A stretch of DNA of 64,000 nt from Collinsella aerofaciens (lineage in GTDB: Bacteria > Actinomycetota > Coriobacteriia > Coriobacteriales > Coriobacteriaceae). The stretch is from contig NZ_JADNJQ010000009.1 of assembly GCF_015555045.1 (NCBI RefSeq), forward strand, positions 1 through 64,000, written 5' to 3'. Positions within the stretch are counted from its first letter, which is position 1; the number at the start of each line of letters is the position of its first letter. The position numbers and the translations under genes were made by a program. This document shows, piece after piece, positions 15,734 through 25,632 of the stretch. The notes beneath the pieces were generated by a model. The model ran no database searches. It saw only the letters and a program-made list of their open reading frames with translations, and was not told the DNA's origin.

Positions 15734-18430
15734 TTACGAGAAGTCAGCAACCTGAGCAGTCAGCGCCGCCAGGATCTCCTTGAGCTCAGCTGCACGGTCC
15801 CTCTTCTTCTGGACCACCGCGGGCGCGGCCTTGGCCACAAAGCCCTCGTTGGCGAGCGTCTTCTCGCAGCCGGCCAGCTCCTTCTGGGCCGCGGCAATCT
15901 CCTTCTCCAGGCGAGCCTTCTCGGCCGAAAGGTCAACCTTGCCCTCGAGCACCACAAAGACCTCGACGCCGCTGTCAACAACAGCGATGCTCGCAGCCGG
16001 CTTCTCAACGTCGGTACCCATAACCAGCGAGGCGGTATTCGCCAGCGGCTCAATCGTGGAGCGCAGGCTCTCGAGCTTCTCGATGTCCTCGGCACCGGCG
16101 CGCACGACCACGTCGAGCTCGGCCTTGGGGCTCAAGCGATAGCGCGAACGCGTGGCGCGGGCGGCGGAAACGACGGCGCGGCACAGCTCAAACGCGCGCT
16201 CGGCGGACTCGTCGACGTACTTGGCATAGTCGGCGGGCTCGGGCCACTTGGCGATCATGAGTGCCTCGGCGCGGTCCACGTTGCCCTCGGCGTCCAGATC
16301 GAGCACGCTCGCCGGCATGTTGTCCCAGATCTCCTCGGTGACAAACGGCATGAGCGGGTGCATCAGGCGAATGGAGGTATCGAGCACAAAGATCAGGTTG
16401 CGCTGCGCCTGCAGACGGCCCTCGCCCTTCAGGCGGGCCTTGGTGACCTCAACGTACCAGTCGCAAACCTCGTTCCAGAAGAACTGCTGAACGCCGCGGG
16501 CCATGTCGCCAAAGGTGTACTTCTCGATACCCTCGGTGACCATCTTGACGGCCTTGGCCAGACGGCTGAACATCCAGGCGTCGGCAGGCGTTTCCACGAC
16601 GGGCTCACCGGGCGTGTAACCCTCCATGTTCATAAGCAGGAAGCGACTGGCGTTCCAAATCTTGGTCACAAACGACTTGGCCTGCTCGGTGCGCGGACTG
16701 TCGATGAGCTTCTTGGTCTTCTTGTCGATGTTCGCGTCGAACTTGACGTCCTGGTTGTTGGTGCACAGCGTCAGCAGGTTGAAGCGCATGGCGTCGGCGC
16801 CGTACATGCCAATGAGGTCCATGGGGTCAACGCCGTTGCCCTTGGACTTGGACATGCGGCTGCCGTCCTTGGCAAGAATCGTCGGGTAGATGACGACGTC
16901 CTTAAACGGCACCTCGTCCAGGAAGTACAGCGAGCTCATGACCATGCGGGCGACCCACAGCGCGATGATGTCGCGCGCGGTGACGAGCGCCGTCGTGGGG
17001 TGATGGCCCTCGAGCAGCTCCGGCTTTTGCGGCCAGCCCTGCGTGGCGAAGGTCCAAAGCTGCGAGCTGAACCAGGTGTCCAGCACGTTCTCGTCCTGGT
17101 GTACGTGATGGCCGCCGCACTTGGGGCACACATCGGTGTCCTCGGTAAGGGCGTCCTCCCAGCCGCAGTCCTCGCAGTAGAACACGGGGATGCGATGGCC
17201 CCACCACAGCTGACGGCTGATGCACCAGTCCTTGAGGTTTTCCATCCAGGTAGTGTAGGTCTGCGTCCAGCGCGCGGGATGGAAGGTGACCTTACCGGAG
17301 TTGACGGCGTCGAGCGCCGGCCCCTTGAGCTTGTCGACGGCCACAAACCACTGCTCGGAAAGCCACGGCTCAAGCGCGGCGTCGCAACGGTAGCAGTGCA
17401 TGACGGAGTGATCGAGGCCCTCGACGTGATCGAGTAGGTCGTGCTCCTCGAACCACTTGATGACGGCCTCGCGGCACTCGTCGCGGTTCATGCCGGTGAA
17501 CTCGCCGTAGCCTTCGACGACCACCGCGTGCTCGTCGAAGATGTTGATCTGCGGCAGGTCGTGAGCCTGACCCATGGCGTAGTCGTTGGGGTCGTGGGCA
17601 GGGGTGACCTTGACGAAGCCGGAACCGAAGTTGGCGTCGACATGCCAATCCTCAAAGATGGGGATCTCACGGTCGACGATGGGAAGCTTGACGGTCTTGC
17701 CCACGAAGGCGGCCTTCTCGGGGTCCTTCGGGGAAACGGCGACGCCCGTGTCGCCGAGCATAGTCTCGGGGCGCGTGGTGGCGACGACGATGTAGTCCTG
17801 GCCGTTGACCGGCTCAGTCAGCGGGTAGCGCAGGTGCCACAGGTGGCCCTTCTCGTCCTTGTACTCGGCCTCGTCGTCCGAGATGGCGGTGGTGCAGTTG
17901 GGGCACCAGTTGACGATGCGCTTGCCGCGATAGATCAGGCCGTCGTGGTACCAGTCGCAGAAGACCTTGCGCACGGCCTGGGCATAGTCCTCGTCCATGG
18001 TGAAGCGCTCGTTGTCGAAGTCGACGGAGCAGCCCATACGCTTGATCTGCTCGACGATGATGCCGCCGTACTCGTGGGTCCAATCCCAGCAGGCGTCGAC
18101 AAACTTATCGCGGCCGATCTCCAGGCGACTGATGCCCTCGCTCTTGAGCTTCTTGTCGACCTTGGTCTGCGTGGCGATACCAGCGTGGTCGGTGCCGAGC
18201 ACCCAGCGCGTGGACTTGCCGCGCATGCGGGCCATGCGGATGATAGCGTCCTGGATGGAGTCGTCGGTGGCGTGACCCATGTGGAGCTTGCCGGTTACAT
18301 TGGGAGGCGGAATGGTGACGGTGCAGTCGCCCACGCCCTCACGGCGCTTGTAGTAGCCGCCGTCGAGCCACTTCTGCAGGATCGCCGGCTCGTTGGTCGA
18401 CGGATCGTAGTTCTTGGGCATCTCTTCCAT
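15734..18430 (-). CDS. valS: valyl-tRNA synthetase
   Basis: This 898-residue class I synthetase charges tRNA-Val. The HIGH-type motif is PPPNVTGKLHMGHA (near residue 40) and the KMSKS motif is DGSRMSKSKGNGVDP. The large CP1 editing domain includes TTRPETMLGDTGVAV. Two CxxC pairs in the middle (YCEDCGWE, VCPKCGGH) look like a zinc knuckle. The C-terminal coiled-coil tRNA arm (AEKARLEKEIAAAQKELAG) is typical of ValRS. ATG at 18430 is preceded by GGGAGAG. Copies of a structured element in opposite orientations lie on either side of the gene; no T-box is seen. Confidence 0.96.
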   Translation of the reverse strand: MEEMPKNYDPSTNEPAILQKWLDGGYYKRREGVGDCTVTIPPPNVTGKLHMGHATDDSIQDAIIRMARMRGKSTRWVLGTDHAGIATQTKVDKKLKSEGISRLEIGRDKFVDACWDWTHEYGGIIVEQIKRMGCSVDFDNERFTMDEDYAQAVRKVFCDWYHDGLIYRGKRIVNWCPNCTTAISDDEAEYKDEKGHLWHLRYPLTEPVNGQDYIVVATTRPETMLGDTGVAVSPKDPEKAAFVGKTVKLPIVDREIPIFEDWHVDANFGSGFVKVTPAHDPNDYAMGQAHDLPQINIFDEHAVVVEGYGEFTGMNRDECREAVIKWFEEHDLLDHVEGLDHSVMHCYRCDAALEPWLSEQWFVAVDKLKGPALDAVNSGKVTFHPARWTQTYTTWMENLKDWCISRQLWWGHRIPVFYCEDCGWEDALTEDTDVCPKCGGHHVHQDENVLDTWFSSQLWTFATQGWPQKPELLEGHHPTTALVTARDIIALWVARMVMSSLYFLDEVPFKDVVIYPTILAKDGSRMSKSKGNGVDPMDLIGMYGADAMRFNLLTLCTNNQDVKFDANIDKKTKKLIDSPRTEQAKSFVTKIWNASRFLLMNMEGYTPGEPVVETPADAWMFSRLAKAVKMVTEGIEKYTFGDMARGVQQFFWNEVCDWYVEVTKARLKGEGRLQAQRNLIFVLDTSIRLMHPLMPFVTEEIWDNMPASVLDLDAEGNVDRAEALMIAKWPEPADYAKYVDESAERAFELCRAVVSAARATRSRYRLSPKAELDVVVRAGAEDIEKLESLRSTIEPLANTASLVMGTDVEKPAASIAVVDSGVEVFVVLEGKVDLSAEKARLEKEIAAAQKELAGCEKTLANEGFVAKAAPAVVQKKRDRAAELKEILAALTAQVADFS

Positions 18431-18450
18431 ATATCTCTCCCTGTCCCGCC

Positions 18451-18565
18451 GGGGAGGAATGTAGGCCCGATTTTCGCTCGGTCAAGTCCTGACTCGCTCG
18501 AAGACCACATTAAGTGGTCTTCGGCTCGTGCGGAATCTACGAAAATCGGGCCTACATTCCTCCCC
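18451..18565 (-). repeat. family E structured element, copy 2 (leader of valS)
   Basis: The outer arms are 26 bases long and perfectly complementary (18451-18476 with 18540-18565). The inner hairpin 18500-18522 has the same CACTTAATGTG centre as copy 1 on the minus strand but different, still complementary, stem bases. It ends about 20 bases before the valS start codon. Confidence 0.85.
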
Positions 18566-18660
18566 TTAGGTATCGATTACTTCAGTCTGATATGACTTCG
18601 CTGAGGCTTAAACAAACACACAGAATAACACAGGTAGTTGGGGTTATTGCGTATATATAA

Positions 18661-18694
18661 AATAGCCTCCGACCGCATGTGATCGGAGGCTATC
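18661..18694 (-). terminator. Rho-independent terminator of clpX
   Basis: ATAGCCTCCGA and TCGGAGGCTAT pair around a short loop. On the minus strand this is followed by TTTATATATA. It lies about 25 bases after the clpX stop codon. Confidence 0.8.
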
Positions 18695-18716
18695 GACAAA
18701 AACGTTTTGACAGGTT

Positions 18717-20129
18717 TTAGCCGTAGATGCGCTGGGGCTGTTCTTCGCCCTTTACGGAGGCTTCGGTCACGATGACCTTGGAAACACCCTCCTCGCTGGG
18801 GAGGTCGAACATCGTCTGCTGCAGCACGTCCTCGCAGATGGAGCGCAGGCCTCGGGCGCCGGTCTTGCGGGCGAGCGCCATGCGGGCGATCTCGTGCAGA
18901 GCCGCGTCCTCAAACTCAAGTTCAACGTCCTCGAGCTGGAACATCTTACGGTATTGACGCACCACGGCGTTCTTGGGCTCGGTCAGAATCGACACCAAGT
19001 CGTCCTCGTCAAGCGCCTGCGTCTGGGTGACGACGGGCGTACGTCCCACAAACTCGGGGATCATGCCAAAGGCGTTGAGGTCCTGCGGGAGCACCTGACG
19101 CAGCAGGTCGTTCTCGTCGACCGAGGTGGGGCCGGCGATCTCGGAGTTAAAGCCCACGCCCTTGTTGCCCACGCGGTCGGCGATGATCTTGTCCAGACCC
19201 ACAAAGGCACCGCCGCAGATGAACAGGATGTTCGTCGTGTCGATCTGCAGCAGCTCCTGCTGGGGATGCTTGCGGCCGCCGGTGGGCGGAACGCTGGCCA
19301 CCGTGCCCTCAAGAATCTTAAGCAGTGCCTGCTGAACGCCCTCGCCCGAAACATCACGGGTGATGGAGAGGTTCTCGGCCTTGCGGGCGATCTTGTCGAT
19401 CTCGTCCACGTAGATGATGCCCACCTGCGCGCGCTCAATGTCGCCATCGGCAGCGTTGATGAGTTTGAGCAGGATGTTCTCCACGTCCTCGCCAACGTAG
19501 CCAGCCTCGGTGAGCGCGGTAGCGTCGGCGATGGCAAACGGCACCTCGAGGATGCGCGCGAGCGTCTGGGCCAGCAGCGTCTTACCAGTGCCGGTGGGGC
19601 CAAGCAGCAAAATATTGGACTTGGCGAGCTCCACCTCGTCCATATCGTCGTCAAACTGGCCGCCCATGCCCGATGCCTCGTCAAAGGCGGACACCGCGGC
19701 ACCGCCCTCGATCACGCGACGGTAGTGGTTGTACACGGCCACCGACATGGCGCGCTTGGCGTCCTCCTGGCCCATAACATAGGCCGAAAGCTCGTCATAG
19801 ATCTCGTGCGGTGTCGGCACGTGCGTGATGACCTGACGGTCGTCCTCGAGCTCAAAACCCTCGGCCTCGGGGTCAACGGCGGGCTGGGAAGCAGCCTGGC
19901 CGTGGTCGTTGAGGAAGCCCGGGAGATTGCCGTTGCGGGCGGCGTCCATAAAGTCCGAAGCCAGCGACTCCTCAAGGATCTCGGAGCAGGCGGCGACGCA
20001 CTCGTCGCAGATAAAGATGTTGGTCGGACCCTTTACGAGACGACGGACCTGGCCCTGCTCTTTTCCGCAGAAGGAGCAGCGGATGGGGTTGCCGTTCTCG
20101 TCAAAGTTGTCCTGCATGTTACCTGCCAT
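18717..20129 (-). CDS. clpX: ATP-dependent Clp protease ATP-binding subunit ClpX
   Basis: This 470-residue AAA+ unfoldase feeds substrates into ClpP. The N-terminal zinc-binding domain has CSFCGKEQ and CDECVAAC (four Cys). Walker A is GPTGTGKT, Walker B is [10 protein letters not shown], and the sensor/Arg-finger region includes EFVGRTPVV. An insert between the zinc domain and the AAA module is longer than in E. coli ClpX. The ATG at 20129 is one base after the clpP stop, with AAGGACG before it, so the two genes are translationally linked. A terminator follows clpX. Confidence 0.95.
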   Translation of the reverse strand: MAGNMQDNFDENGNPIRCSFCGKEQGQVRRLVKGPTNIFICDECVAACSEILEESLASDFMDAARNGNLPGFLNDHGQAASQPAVDPEAEGFELEDDRQVITHVPTPHEIYDELSAYVMGQEDAKRAMSVAVYNHYRRVIEGGAAVSAFDEASGMGGQFDDDMDEVELAKSNILLLGPTGTGKTLLAQTLARILEVPFAIADATALTEAGYVGEDVENILLKLINAADGDIERAQVGIIYVDEIDKIARKAENLSITRDVSGEGVQQALLKILEGTVASVPPTGGRKHPQQELLQIDTTNILFICGGAFVGLDKIIADRVGNKGVGFNSEIAGPTSVDENDLLRQVLPQDLNAFGMIPEFVGRTPVVTQTQALDEDDLVSILTEPKNAVVRQYRKMFQLEDVELEFEDAALHEIARMALARKTGARGLRSICEDVLQQTMFDLPSEEGVSKVIVTEASVKGEEQPQRIYG

Positions 20130-20130
20130 C

Positions 20131-20751
20131 CTAGGCGTCCTTCGCGGCAAGATCGCGCGAGGTAACGATACGGTCGATCAGGCCGTAGTCGAGGGCCTCG
20201 GCAGCGGTCAGGTAGTTGTCGCGCTCGGTGTCGGCCTGGACCTTCTCGATGGGCTGGCCCGAGGCGTCGGACAGGATCTGGTTGAGCTCGCGACGAGTCT
20301 TCTTGATCTCTTCGGCCACGATCTCGATCTCGGTCTGCTGGCCCTGGGCACCGCCACTGGGCTGGTGAATCATGACCTTGGAGTGCGGCAGGCAGAAGCG
20401 CTTGCCCTTGGCGCCGGCCGAAAGCAGCACGGCGGCCATGGACGCGGCCATACCGACGCAGATGGTGGAAACCTGCGGCTTAATGAAGTTCATGGTGTCC
20501 AGAATCGCCAGGCCGGAGTAGACCTCGCCGCCGGGCGAATTGATGTAGAGCGAGATATCCTTCTCGGCATCCTGGCTCTCAAGATGCAGCAGCTGGGCAA
20601 CGACCAGGTTGGCGCTGACGGAGTTGATCTCCTCGCCCAAGAAGATGATGCGGTCGTTGAGCAGGCGCGAATAGATATCGTAGCTGCGCTCGCCGCGCGG
20701 CGTCTGCTCGATAACGTATGGCACGAGGGCGGAATCGAACTTAGCGATCAT
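20131..20751 (-). CDS. clpP: ATP-dependent Clp protease proteolytic subunit ClpP
   Basis: This serine peptidase forms the proteolytic chamber with ClpX. The catalytic triad is visible: Ser in [11 protein letters not shown], His in MIHQPSGG and Asp in TERDNYLTA. The protein is about 206 residues, the normal size. ATG at 20751 has GGAG six bases before it; an in-frame ATG at 20763 is also possible and would add four residues. The order tig-clpP-clpX is the widespread bacterial arrangement. A hairpin lies between tig and clpP. Confidence 0.95.
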   Translation of the reverse strand: MIAKFDSALVPYVIEQTPRGERSYDIYSRLLNDRIIFLGEEINSVSANLVVAQLLHLESQDAEKDISLYINSPGGEVYSGLAILDTMNFIKPQVSTICVGMAASMAAVLLSAGAKGKRFCLPHSKVMIHQPSGGAQGQQTEIEIVAEEIKKTRRELNQILSDASGQPIEKVQADTERDNYLTAAEALDYGLIDRIVTSRDLAAKDA

Positions 20752-20796
20752 ACGCATCTCCATTTCTCTTACGGACCAATAGTGGTTCTAGACAAA

Positions 20797-20837
20797 CGTA
20801 CGGTGCCCGCATGCTATGCATTGGCTGGCACCGTACG
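20797..20837. other. hairpin between tig and clpP
   Basis: CGTACGGTGCC and GGCACCGTACG form a perfect 11-base stem with a loop of about 18 bases. There is no strong T run, so it may be an attenuator or RNA-processing site rather than a full terminator. Confidence 0.5.
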
Positions 20838-20913
20838 AAGCAACCGGATAACCGGCTTATAACTTTACCCCATCACAGGCGCATCCATGCGCTCGCGGGA
20901 AAGGTGGCGAGAA

Positions 20914-22227
20914 TTACTCAGCGTCCTTGGCGGTCTCGTCGACCTCGGTCACCTTGGCGTTCTCGACCAGGTGATCGACAGCCTTGGAGCGACGGATGGA
21001 CTCGCGGACGGCAGGCATGCGGCCATCGGCGATGAACTCGGCCTTGGAAGCCTCGACGTCCTTGACGCCGGCCTTCTCGAACTCGGCGTTGATGTCGTCC
21101 TCGGTGACCTCAATCTTGAGCTCACGGGCGAGGGCGTCGAGCGCCAGGGACTCACGGGCAACGTCGTTGGCCTGCTTGTGCAGGTCGCCGATGAACTGCT
21201 CCATGGTCAGGCCGGAAGCGGGCAGCCAGGTGTCCAGCGTCATGCCGCGGGCAGCGAGGTTGGACAGGAAGTTCTGGCCAAGCTCCTCAAAGACGGACTG
21301 CTCGTAGTCGGCGTCCATCTCGTCGAGCTGCAGGCGCTCAGCGAGAGCGGAGACGCAACGGTTCTCCTTCTCGGCCGGCAGGCGGGAAGCCTTGTCCTGC
21401 TCGATCTCGATCTTGATGGCGTCGCGCATAGCGTCGATGCTGTCAAAGCCAAAGTCGGACTTGACGAGCTCGTCGGTGAGCTCGGGAGTGTTGCGGACCT
21501 TGATGCCCTTGACGGTGACCTCGACGGTGTGGGTCTCGGCTTCCTCGCCCTCCTCGACCTCGTCGGTCCAGGTGACGGACTTGACGTCGTCAACGTTAGA
21601 GCCGATCAGGGCCTCGTTGAACTCCTTGGGGTTGCTGTCGCTACCGGCGATGAGCATGCGGCCCTCGGCGGCGAAGTTGTCGGCGTTCTCGACAGCCTTG
21701 AGATCGACGGTCACATAGTCGTCAGCCTCGACGGCGCGACCCTCAACGTCCTCGAAGGTGGCACGGTAGTTGAGGAGCATCTCGACCTGGTTGTTGATCT
21801 CGGACTCGGTGACCTCTGCGGGAGGCATCTCGATCTCAACGGCGTCGAAGGAGGAAAGCTCAGCGGCAGGACGCAGGGAGAACTCGACGGTGTAGGTGTA
21901 GTCCTCGTGATCCTTGGCGAGGTCGAGCTCCTTGTAGTCACCGTTCTTGGTGGGGACGATGTCCAGCTCGTTGAGGACGACGGGCTCGTTGGCGGCAATC
22001 AGGTCGTTGGTGGCCTGAGCGAGGGTAGCCTCGGCGCCAAGAGCAGAGTCGATGACCGGACGGGGAGCCTTACCGGCGCGGAAGCCCGGGAAGCGGTACT
22101 TCTTGGCGGTGTCCTTGTAGGCCTTCTTGATCGCGGCGTCGACGTCGGCGGCCGGGATGGTGACCGTAGCGGTGAGCTTGGCGTCCTTGACGTCAGAAGC
22201 GGTGATGTTCAACACGTTCCTCCTCAT
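20914..22227 (-). CDS. tig: trigger factor (ribosome-associated chaperone and prolyl isomerase)
   Basis: The protein is about 437 residues. The N-terminal ribosome-binding domain includes FPGFRAGKAPRPVI (the conserved GFRxGKxP signature). A central FKBP-like domain (VEADDYVTVDLK) and the helical C-terminal domain follow. It binds nascent chains at the ribosome exit. Start choice is uncertain: the ATG at 22227 is itself part of a perfect AGGAGG ribosome site that fits GTG at 22215 or TTG at 22212 better. It is followed by clpP and clpX, the usual order, and preceded by tRNA-Leu on the same strand. Confidence 0.93.
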   Translation of the reverse strand: MRRNVLNITASDVKDAKLTATVTIPAADVDAAIKKAYKDTAKKYRFPGFRAGKAPRPVIDSALGAEATLAQATNDLIAANEPVVLNELDIVPTKNGDYKELDLAKDHEDYTYTVEFSLRPAAELSSFDAVEIEMPPAEVTESEINNQVEMLLNYRATFEDVEGRAVEADDYVTVDLKAVENADNFAAEGRMLIAGSDSNPKEFNEALIGSNVDDVKSVTWTDEVEEGEEAETHTVEVTVKGIKVRNTPELTDELVKSDFGFDSIDAMRDAIKIEIEQDKASRLPAEKENRCVSALAERLQLDEMDADYEQSVFEELGQNFLSNLAARGMTLDTWLPASGLTMEQFIGDLHKQANDVARESLALDALARELKIEVTEDDINAEFEKAGVKDVEASKAEFIADGRMPAVRESIRRSKAVDHLVENAKVTEVDETAKDAE

Positions 22228-22303
22228 ACTGCCCAGCTTATCTGAGGTGCTGGTACCTTTATGCAACAAAGAGTCGCGACGGCAGGAGCCGACGCAGGTG
22301 CGT

Positions 22304-22387
22304 TGGTGCGGGCGAAAGGACTCGAACCTTCACGGGAATCCCACCAGAACCTAAATCTGGCGCGTCTACCAATTCCGCCACGCCCGC
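22304..22387 (-). tRNA. tRNA-Leu (anticodon UAG)
   Basis: The acceptor stem GCGGGCG pairs with CGCCCGC, and the encoded 3' end is ACCA. It has a D arm, a CCAGA/TCTGG anticodon stem with loop TTTAGGT, a long variable arm and a GGTTCGAGTCC T arm. The variable arm and anticodon TAG identify leucine. It lies about 77 bases before tig on the same strand. Confidence 0.95.
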
Positions 22388-22490
22388 ATGAGCGCACAGA
22401 CTAGGAATGATAGCAGATACGAACGGCAAGCGCACGCACACGTTTTACAGGCTCACGACCTCACCACGAGCGCAAGGCATCCCATCTCAT

Positions 22491-22559
22491 AAGTTGCGGT
22501 GGAATAGTTCCTGTTTGGGGCTCCAGTCCTCCAAAACAGGAACTATTCCACCGCAACTT
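22491..22559. repeat. family A intergenic hairpin, copy 3
   Basis: Perfect 26-base arms begin AAGTTGCGGTGGAATAGTTC. The loop is about 17 bases. It is the best conserved copy of the GGAATAGTTCC subtype. Confidence 0.9.
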
Positions 22560-22597
22560 CGGTGCGACTCGGCAGTCTGGCGGTGCTGGCCATGTGC

Positions 22598-22767
22598 CGG
22601 AAAGCGTGTCCCGGTTTGGGGCCTCGGAATGGGACACGATTTCCGCTATAGCCATCAACCGGAAACTGCAACCCGTTTTGAGCCCCTATTCCGGGATGCA
22701 CTTTCCGCCGAGGGCCTCAAACGGAAACTGCAGCCCACAATTCGGTCGAAAAGTGGGCTGCAGTTTC
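22598..22767. repeat. family C array: three inverted-motif pairs with a 62-base period
   Basis: CGGAAACTGCAGCCC-like motifs start at 22598, 22660 and 22722, and their inverted partners at 22631, 22693 and 22754. Arms of the first pair read CGGAAAGCGTGTCCC, so arm sequence drifts while pairing is mostly kept. The geometry mirrors the array at 8291-8787 with a shorter period. Confidence 0.85.
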
Positions 22768-22800
22768 CCCGGGCTAGACAAAGAGCGGCGGTCTGCTCGT

Positions 22801-25632
22801 CTACTCCCCTAGCAGGGCCTTCTCGGGCGTGATCGGCAGCGAGCGAACCTGGTGGCCGGTGGCGTGCGCCACGGCCGAGGCAACGGCGGCGAGCGGTGTG
22901 TTGATGACGACCTCGCCGATCGACTTGGCACCAAACGGACCCGTCGGCTCGTAGCTCGGCTCAAAGGCCACGCGAATGCTGCCGATATCCAGGCGCGTGG
23001 GCAGCTTGTAGCTCATAAAGTTACCGGTGCGCAGGCGGCCGCGATCATCGTGCTCGACGATCTCGTAGAGCGCGTGGCCGATACCCTGGGCAATGCCGCC
23101 CTCGGCCTGGACGCGCGCGAGTGCCTCGTTGATCACGGTGCCGCAGTCCACGGCCGCCGCGTAGTCCACCACGGTCACCTTGCCAGTAGCCTTATCGACC
23201 TCGACCTCGGCAATGCCGGCCATAAACGGCGGGGGCGAAACGGGCAGGCAGGCAGAAGCATGCGAGGTGAGCGCGTCGCCGCCCGCGATGTTCTTGACGC
23301 ACAGGTTGGCAAAGTCGCGCAACGTGAGGTAGCGGTTCTGCTCGCGCGCGGCGCGCTCGTCGGACAGGCGCACGTACTGGCCATCGAAGACCACATCGGC
23401 GGCGTCCACGTCCCACATCTGGGCGGCCTTGGCGCAAATATTCTCGCGCAGCTCGGCCGCGGCGTTCTTAGCGGCAAGGCCCGTCACGTACGTACCCGAG
23501 CTCGCGTACGAGCCGGCGTCAAACGGCGACACATCAGTGTCTACGCCGCGCACCACGATAAGTGAGCTCTCCACGCCCAGCTCCTCGGCGGCAATCTGCG
23601 CCAGGATCGTGTCGACGCCCATGCCGTTATCGGTGGCGCCAGTGCCGATGGTAATGAAGCCGTCCTCTTCAAGGCGCATGTCGATGCCGGCGATATCCAC
23701 GTTGGAAATGCCCGATCCCTGCATGGTGAGCGCACAGCCCAGAGCACGCACGCGGTCGCCCAGGTCGACGGCCAGCGGCTTGTCGCGCCAGCCGATCATG
23801 TCCATCGCGCGCAGCAGGCAGCGGTCGAGCGCACAGGCGTTGAGCTTCTCGTTGTAGTACTGCGGCATGGTCTCGCCCTCGTGCACGATGTTCTTAAGGC
23901 GCAGGTCGGCGGGATCCATGTGCAGCATGTCGGCGAGTTCGTTGACAGCGCTCTCCACGGCAAACTGGCCCTGGGTGGCACCGTAGCCGCGATACGCGCC
24001 GCCGCGGTTGGTGTTGGTGTAGACGGCATCCCAGCTAAAGCGGCTCGCCTTCACGTGGTTGTAGATGGGCAGGCTCTTGTGGCCCGAGAGGCCGATCGTC
24101 GTGGTGGCATGCTCGCCATAGGCGCCGGCGTTGGACAACGTATGCAGGTCGATGGCCGTGATGGTGCCGTCGTTCATGGCGCCCAGCTTAACGGTCATCT
24201 GCATCTGATGGCGCGAGTTGCCCGCGGTGATGGTCTCCTCTCGGGTGTAGCAGCAATAGCTCGGACGGCCGGTCTGCTGGGTGACGAACGCCACGAAGAT
24301 CTCGCAGCAGCCCGTCTGCTTGGAGCCAAAGCCGCCGCCGATGCGCGGCTTAATGACCTGCACCTGCGACTGTGGGATGTCGAGCGACTGCGCGACCATG
24401 CGGCGCACGTGGAAGGGTACCTGCGTCGAGGTGGTCACCGAGATGCGGCCGAACGCGTCGGTCGTCGCGAAGGCGCGGAAAGTTTCCATGGGCGCGGTCT
24501 GCGTGGACTGGCTGGTGTAGGTGCGCTCAAAGACGATGTCACTCTGGGCGAACGCCTCGTCAAGGTCGCCAAAATCGCTGGTACCGCTGCACACCAGGTT
24601 GCGGGACACGTCGCCGCCCTGCGGGAACATAAAGGTCACGTCGCCCTCGGGGTGGACCACGATGTCGTTATCGAGTGCCTGGGTAAAGTCGAGCAGGGGC
24701 TCGAGCACCTCGTAGTCGACCTTGATGAGCTTGAGCGCCTTGTTGGCAGCCTCCTCGGTCTCGGCGGCGACGATCGCCACCTCCTCGTTTTGGTAACGGA
24801 CGAGGTTCTCGAGAATTAGGCGGTCGTAGGGACTCGGCTGCGGATAGCTCTGGCCAGCGATGGTAAAGCGGCGCTGGGGCACGTCCTCATAGGTGTAGAC
24901 CCCCACGACGCCGGGCACCTTCAGGGCGCGCGACGTATCGATGGAGCGGATCTTGGCGCGGGCATACGGGCTGCGCTTGAGCTTGACGATCAGGGCGCCG
25001 GCGGGCACCAAGTCGCCCGTGTAGACGGGACGCCCCTCGAGCAGGGCCTTCGAGTCCTTCTTGGGCTGCTTGTGAGTGATCTGCTTGTAGGAGACACCGT
25101 CGCAGCTGGTGTCGTTGACCGGCAGCTCGGGCATCTCGAAGCCCACCTGCACGCCGAACTCGTTGAAGAAGCGCACGATGGCGCGCAGCTGGCTCTCGTA
25201 GCCGCTGCAACGGCAGAGGTTGCCAGCGAGCTGGCGCGAGAGCTCCTCGCGTGAAGCGACGAGGCTCGGGTCCTCCTTGGCGGCGCGGGCAAGCGCCAGC
25301 ACGTTCATAATGAGGCCGGGGGCGCAAAAACCGCACTGCTCGGCGCCTTCGGCAGCCATCGCACGGGCAAGCGCCTCGGACTCGGCCTTGAGGCCCTCGA
25401 GCGTGGTGACGGAGCGACCCTCGACGCGCGCGGCGGGAACCGAGCAGCTCAGCACCGGGTCGCCGTCGAGCCACACCGTGCACAGACCGCAGTTGGTGGT
25501 CTCGCAGGCGCAGCGCACCGACGCACAGCCCTGCTCGCGCAGCAACGAGAAGAGCATGGTATCGGGGGCAATCTGAACCTTGACCTTGCGGCCGTTGAGC
25601 GTAAAGGAAAGATCGATGAGTTTGGCAGCCAT
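22801..25632 (-). CDS. xanthine dehydrogenase-family molybdenum hydroxylase, fused [2Fe-2S] and Mo-binding subunits
   Basis: In this 943-residue protein the N-terminal ferredoxin-like domain has CETTNCGLC, and the second iron-sulfur domain has CGFCAPG and CRCSGY. The Mo-pterin part has RIGGGFGSKQ, GGAYRGYGATQGQFAVE and the catalytic-Glu motif GAKSIGEV near the C-terminus. Such enzymes hydroxylate purines or related heterocycles, passing electrons to a FAD subunit encoded next door. The substrate is not evident. Selenium-dependent members exist, and the genome makes selenophosphate, but nothing in the sequence proves a labile selenium ligand. It starts at 25632, sharing one base with the FAD-subunit stop codon. 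Confidence 0.88.
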   Translation of the reverse strand: MAAKLIDLSFTLNGRKVKVQIAPDTMLFSLLREQGCASVRCACETTNCGLCTVWLDGDPVLSCSVPAARVEGRSVTTLEGLKAESEALARAMAAEGAEQCGFCAPGLIMNVLALARAAKEDPSLVASREELSRQLAGNLCRCSGYESQLRAIVRFFNEFGVQVGFEMPELPVNDTSCDGVSYKQITHKQPKKDSKALLEGRPVYTGDLVPAGALIVKLKRSPYARAKIRSIDTSRALKVPGVVGVYTYEDVPQRRFTIAGQSYPQPSPYDRLILENLVRYQNEEVAIVAAETEEAANKALKLIKVDYEVLEPLLDFTQALDNDIVVHPEGDVTFMFPQGGDVSRNLVCSGTSDFGDLDEAFAQSDIVFERTYTSQSTQTAPMETFRAFATTDAFGRISVTTSTQVPFHVRRMVAQSLDIPQSQVQVIKPRIGGGFGSKQTGCCEIFVAFVTQQTGRPSYCCYTREETITAGNSRHQMQMTVKLGAMNDGTITAIDLHTLSNAGAYGEHATTTIGLSGHKSLPIYNHVKASRFSWDAVYTNTNRGGAYRGYGATQGQFAVESAVNELADMLHMDPADLRLKNIVHEGETMPQYYNEKLNACALDRCLLRAMDMIGWRDKPLAVDLGDRVRALGCALTMQGSGISNVDIAGIDMRLEEDGFITIGTGATDNGMGVDTILAQIAAEELGVESSLIVVRGVDTDVSPFDAGSYASSGTYVTGLAAKNAAAELRENICAKAAQMWDVDAADVVFDGQYVRLSDERAAREQNRYLTLRDFANLCVKNIAGGDALTSHASACLPVSPPPFMAGIAEVEVDKATGKVTVVDYAAAVDCGTVINEALARVQAEGGIAQGIGHALYEIVEHDDRGRLRTGNFMSYKLPTRLDIGSIRVAFEPSYEPTGPFGAKSIGEVVINTPLAAVASAVAHATGHQVRSLPITPEKALLGE

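Larger units (their letters stand above)
22388..22800. other. 413-base intergenic region with two repeat families
   Basis: It contains family A copy 3 and the three-unit family C array. No gene or clear promoter is seen. Confidence 0.7.

Noticed and set aside
18431..18600. T-box riboswitch upstream of valS
   Set aside because: No T-box sequence or specifier loop was found; the structure there is the family E element, which also occurs downstream of valS.
22801..25632. Assignment of the molybdenum hydroxylase as a selenium-dependent xanthine dehydrogenase
   Set aside because: Selenium genes are about 6 kb away, but no sequence feature proves a labile selenium ligand or the substrate.
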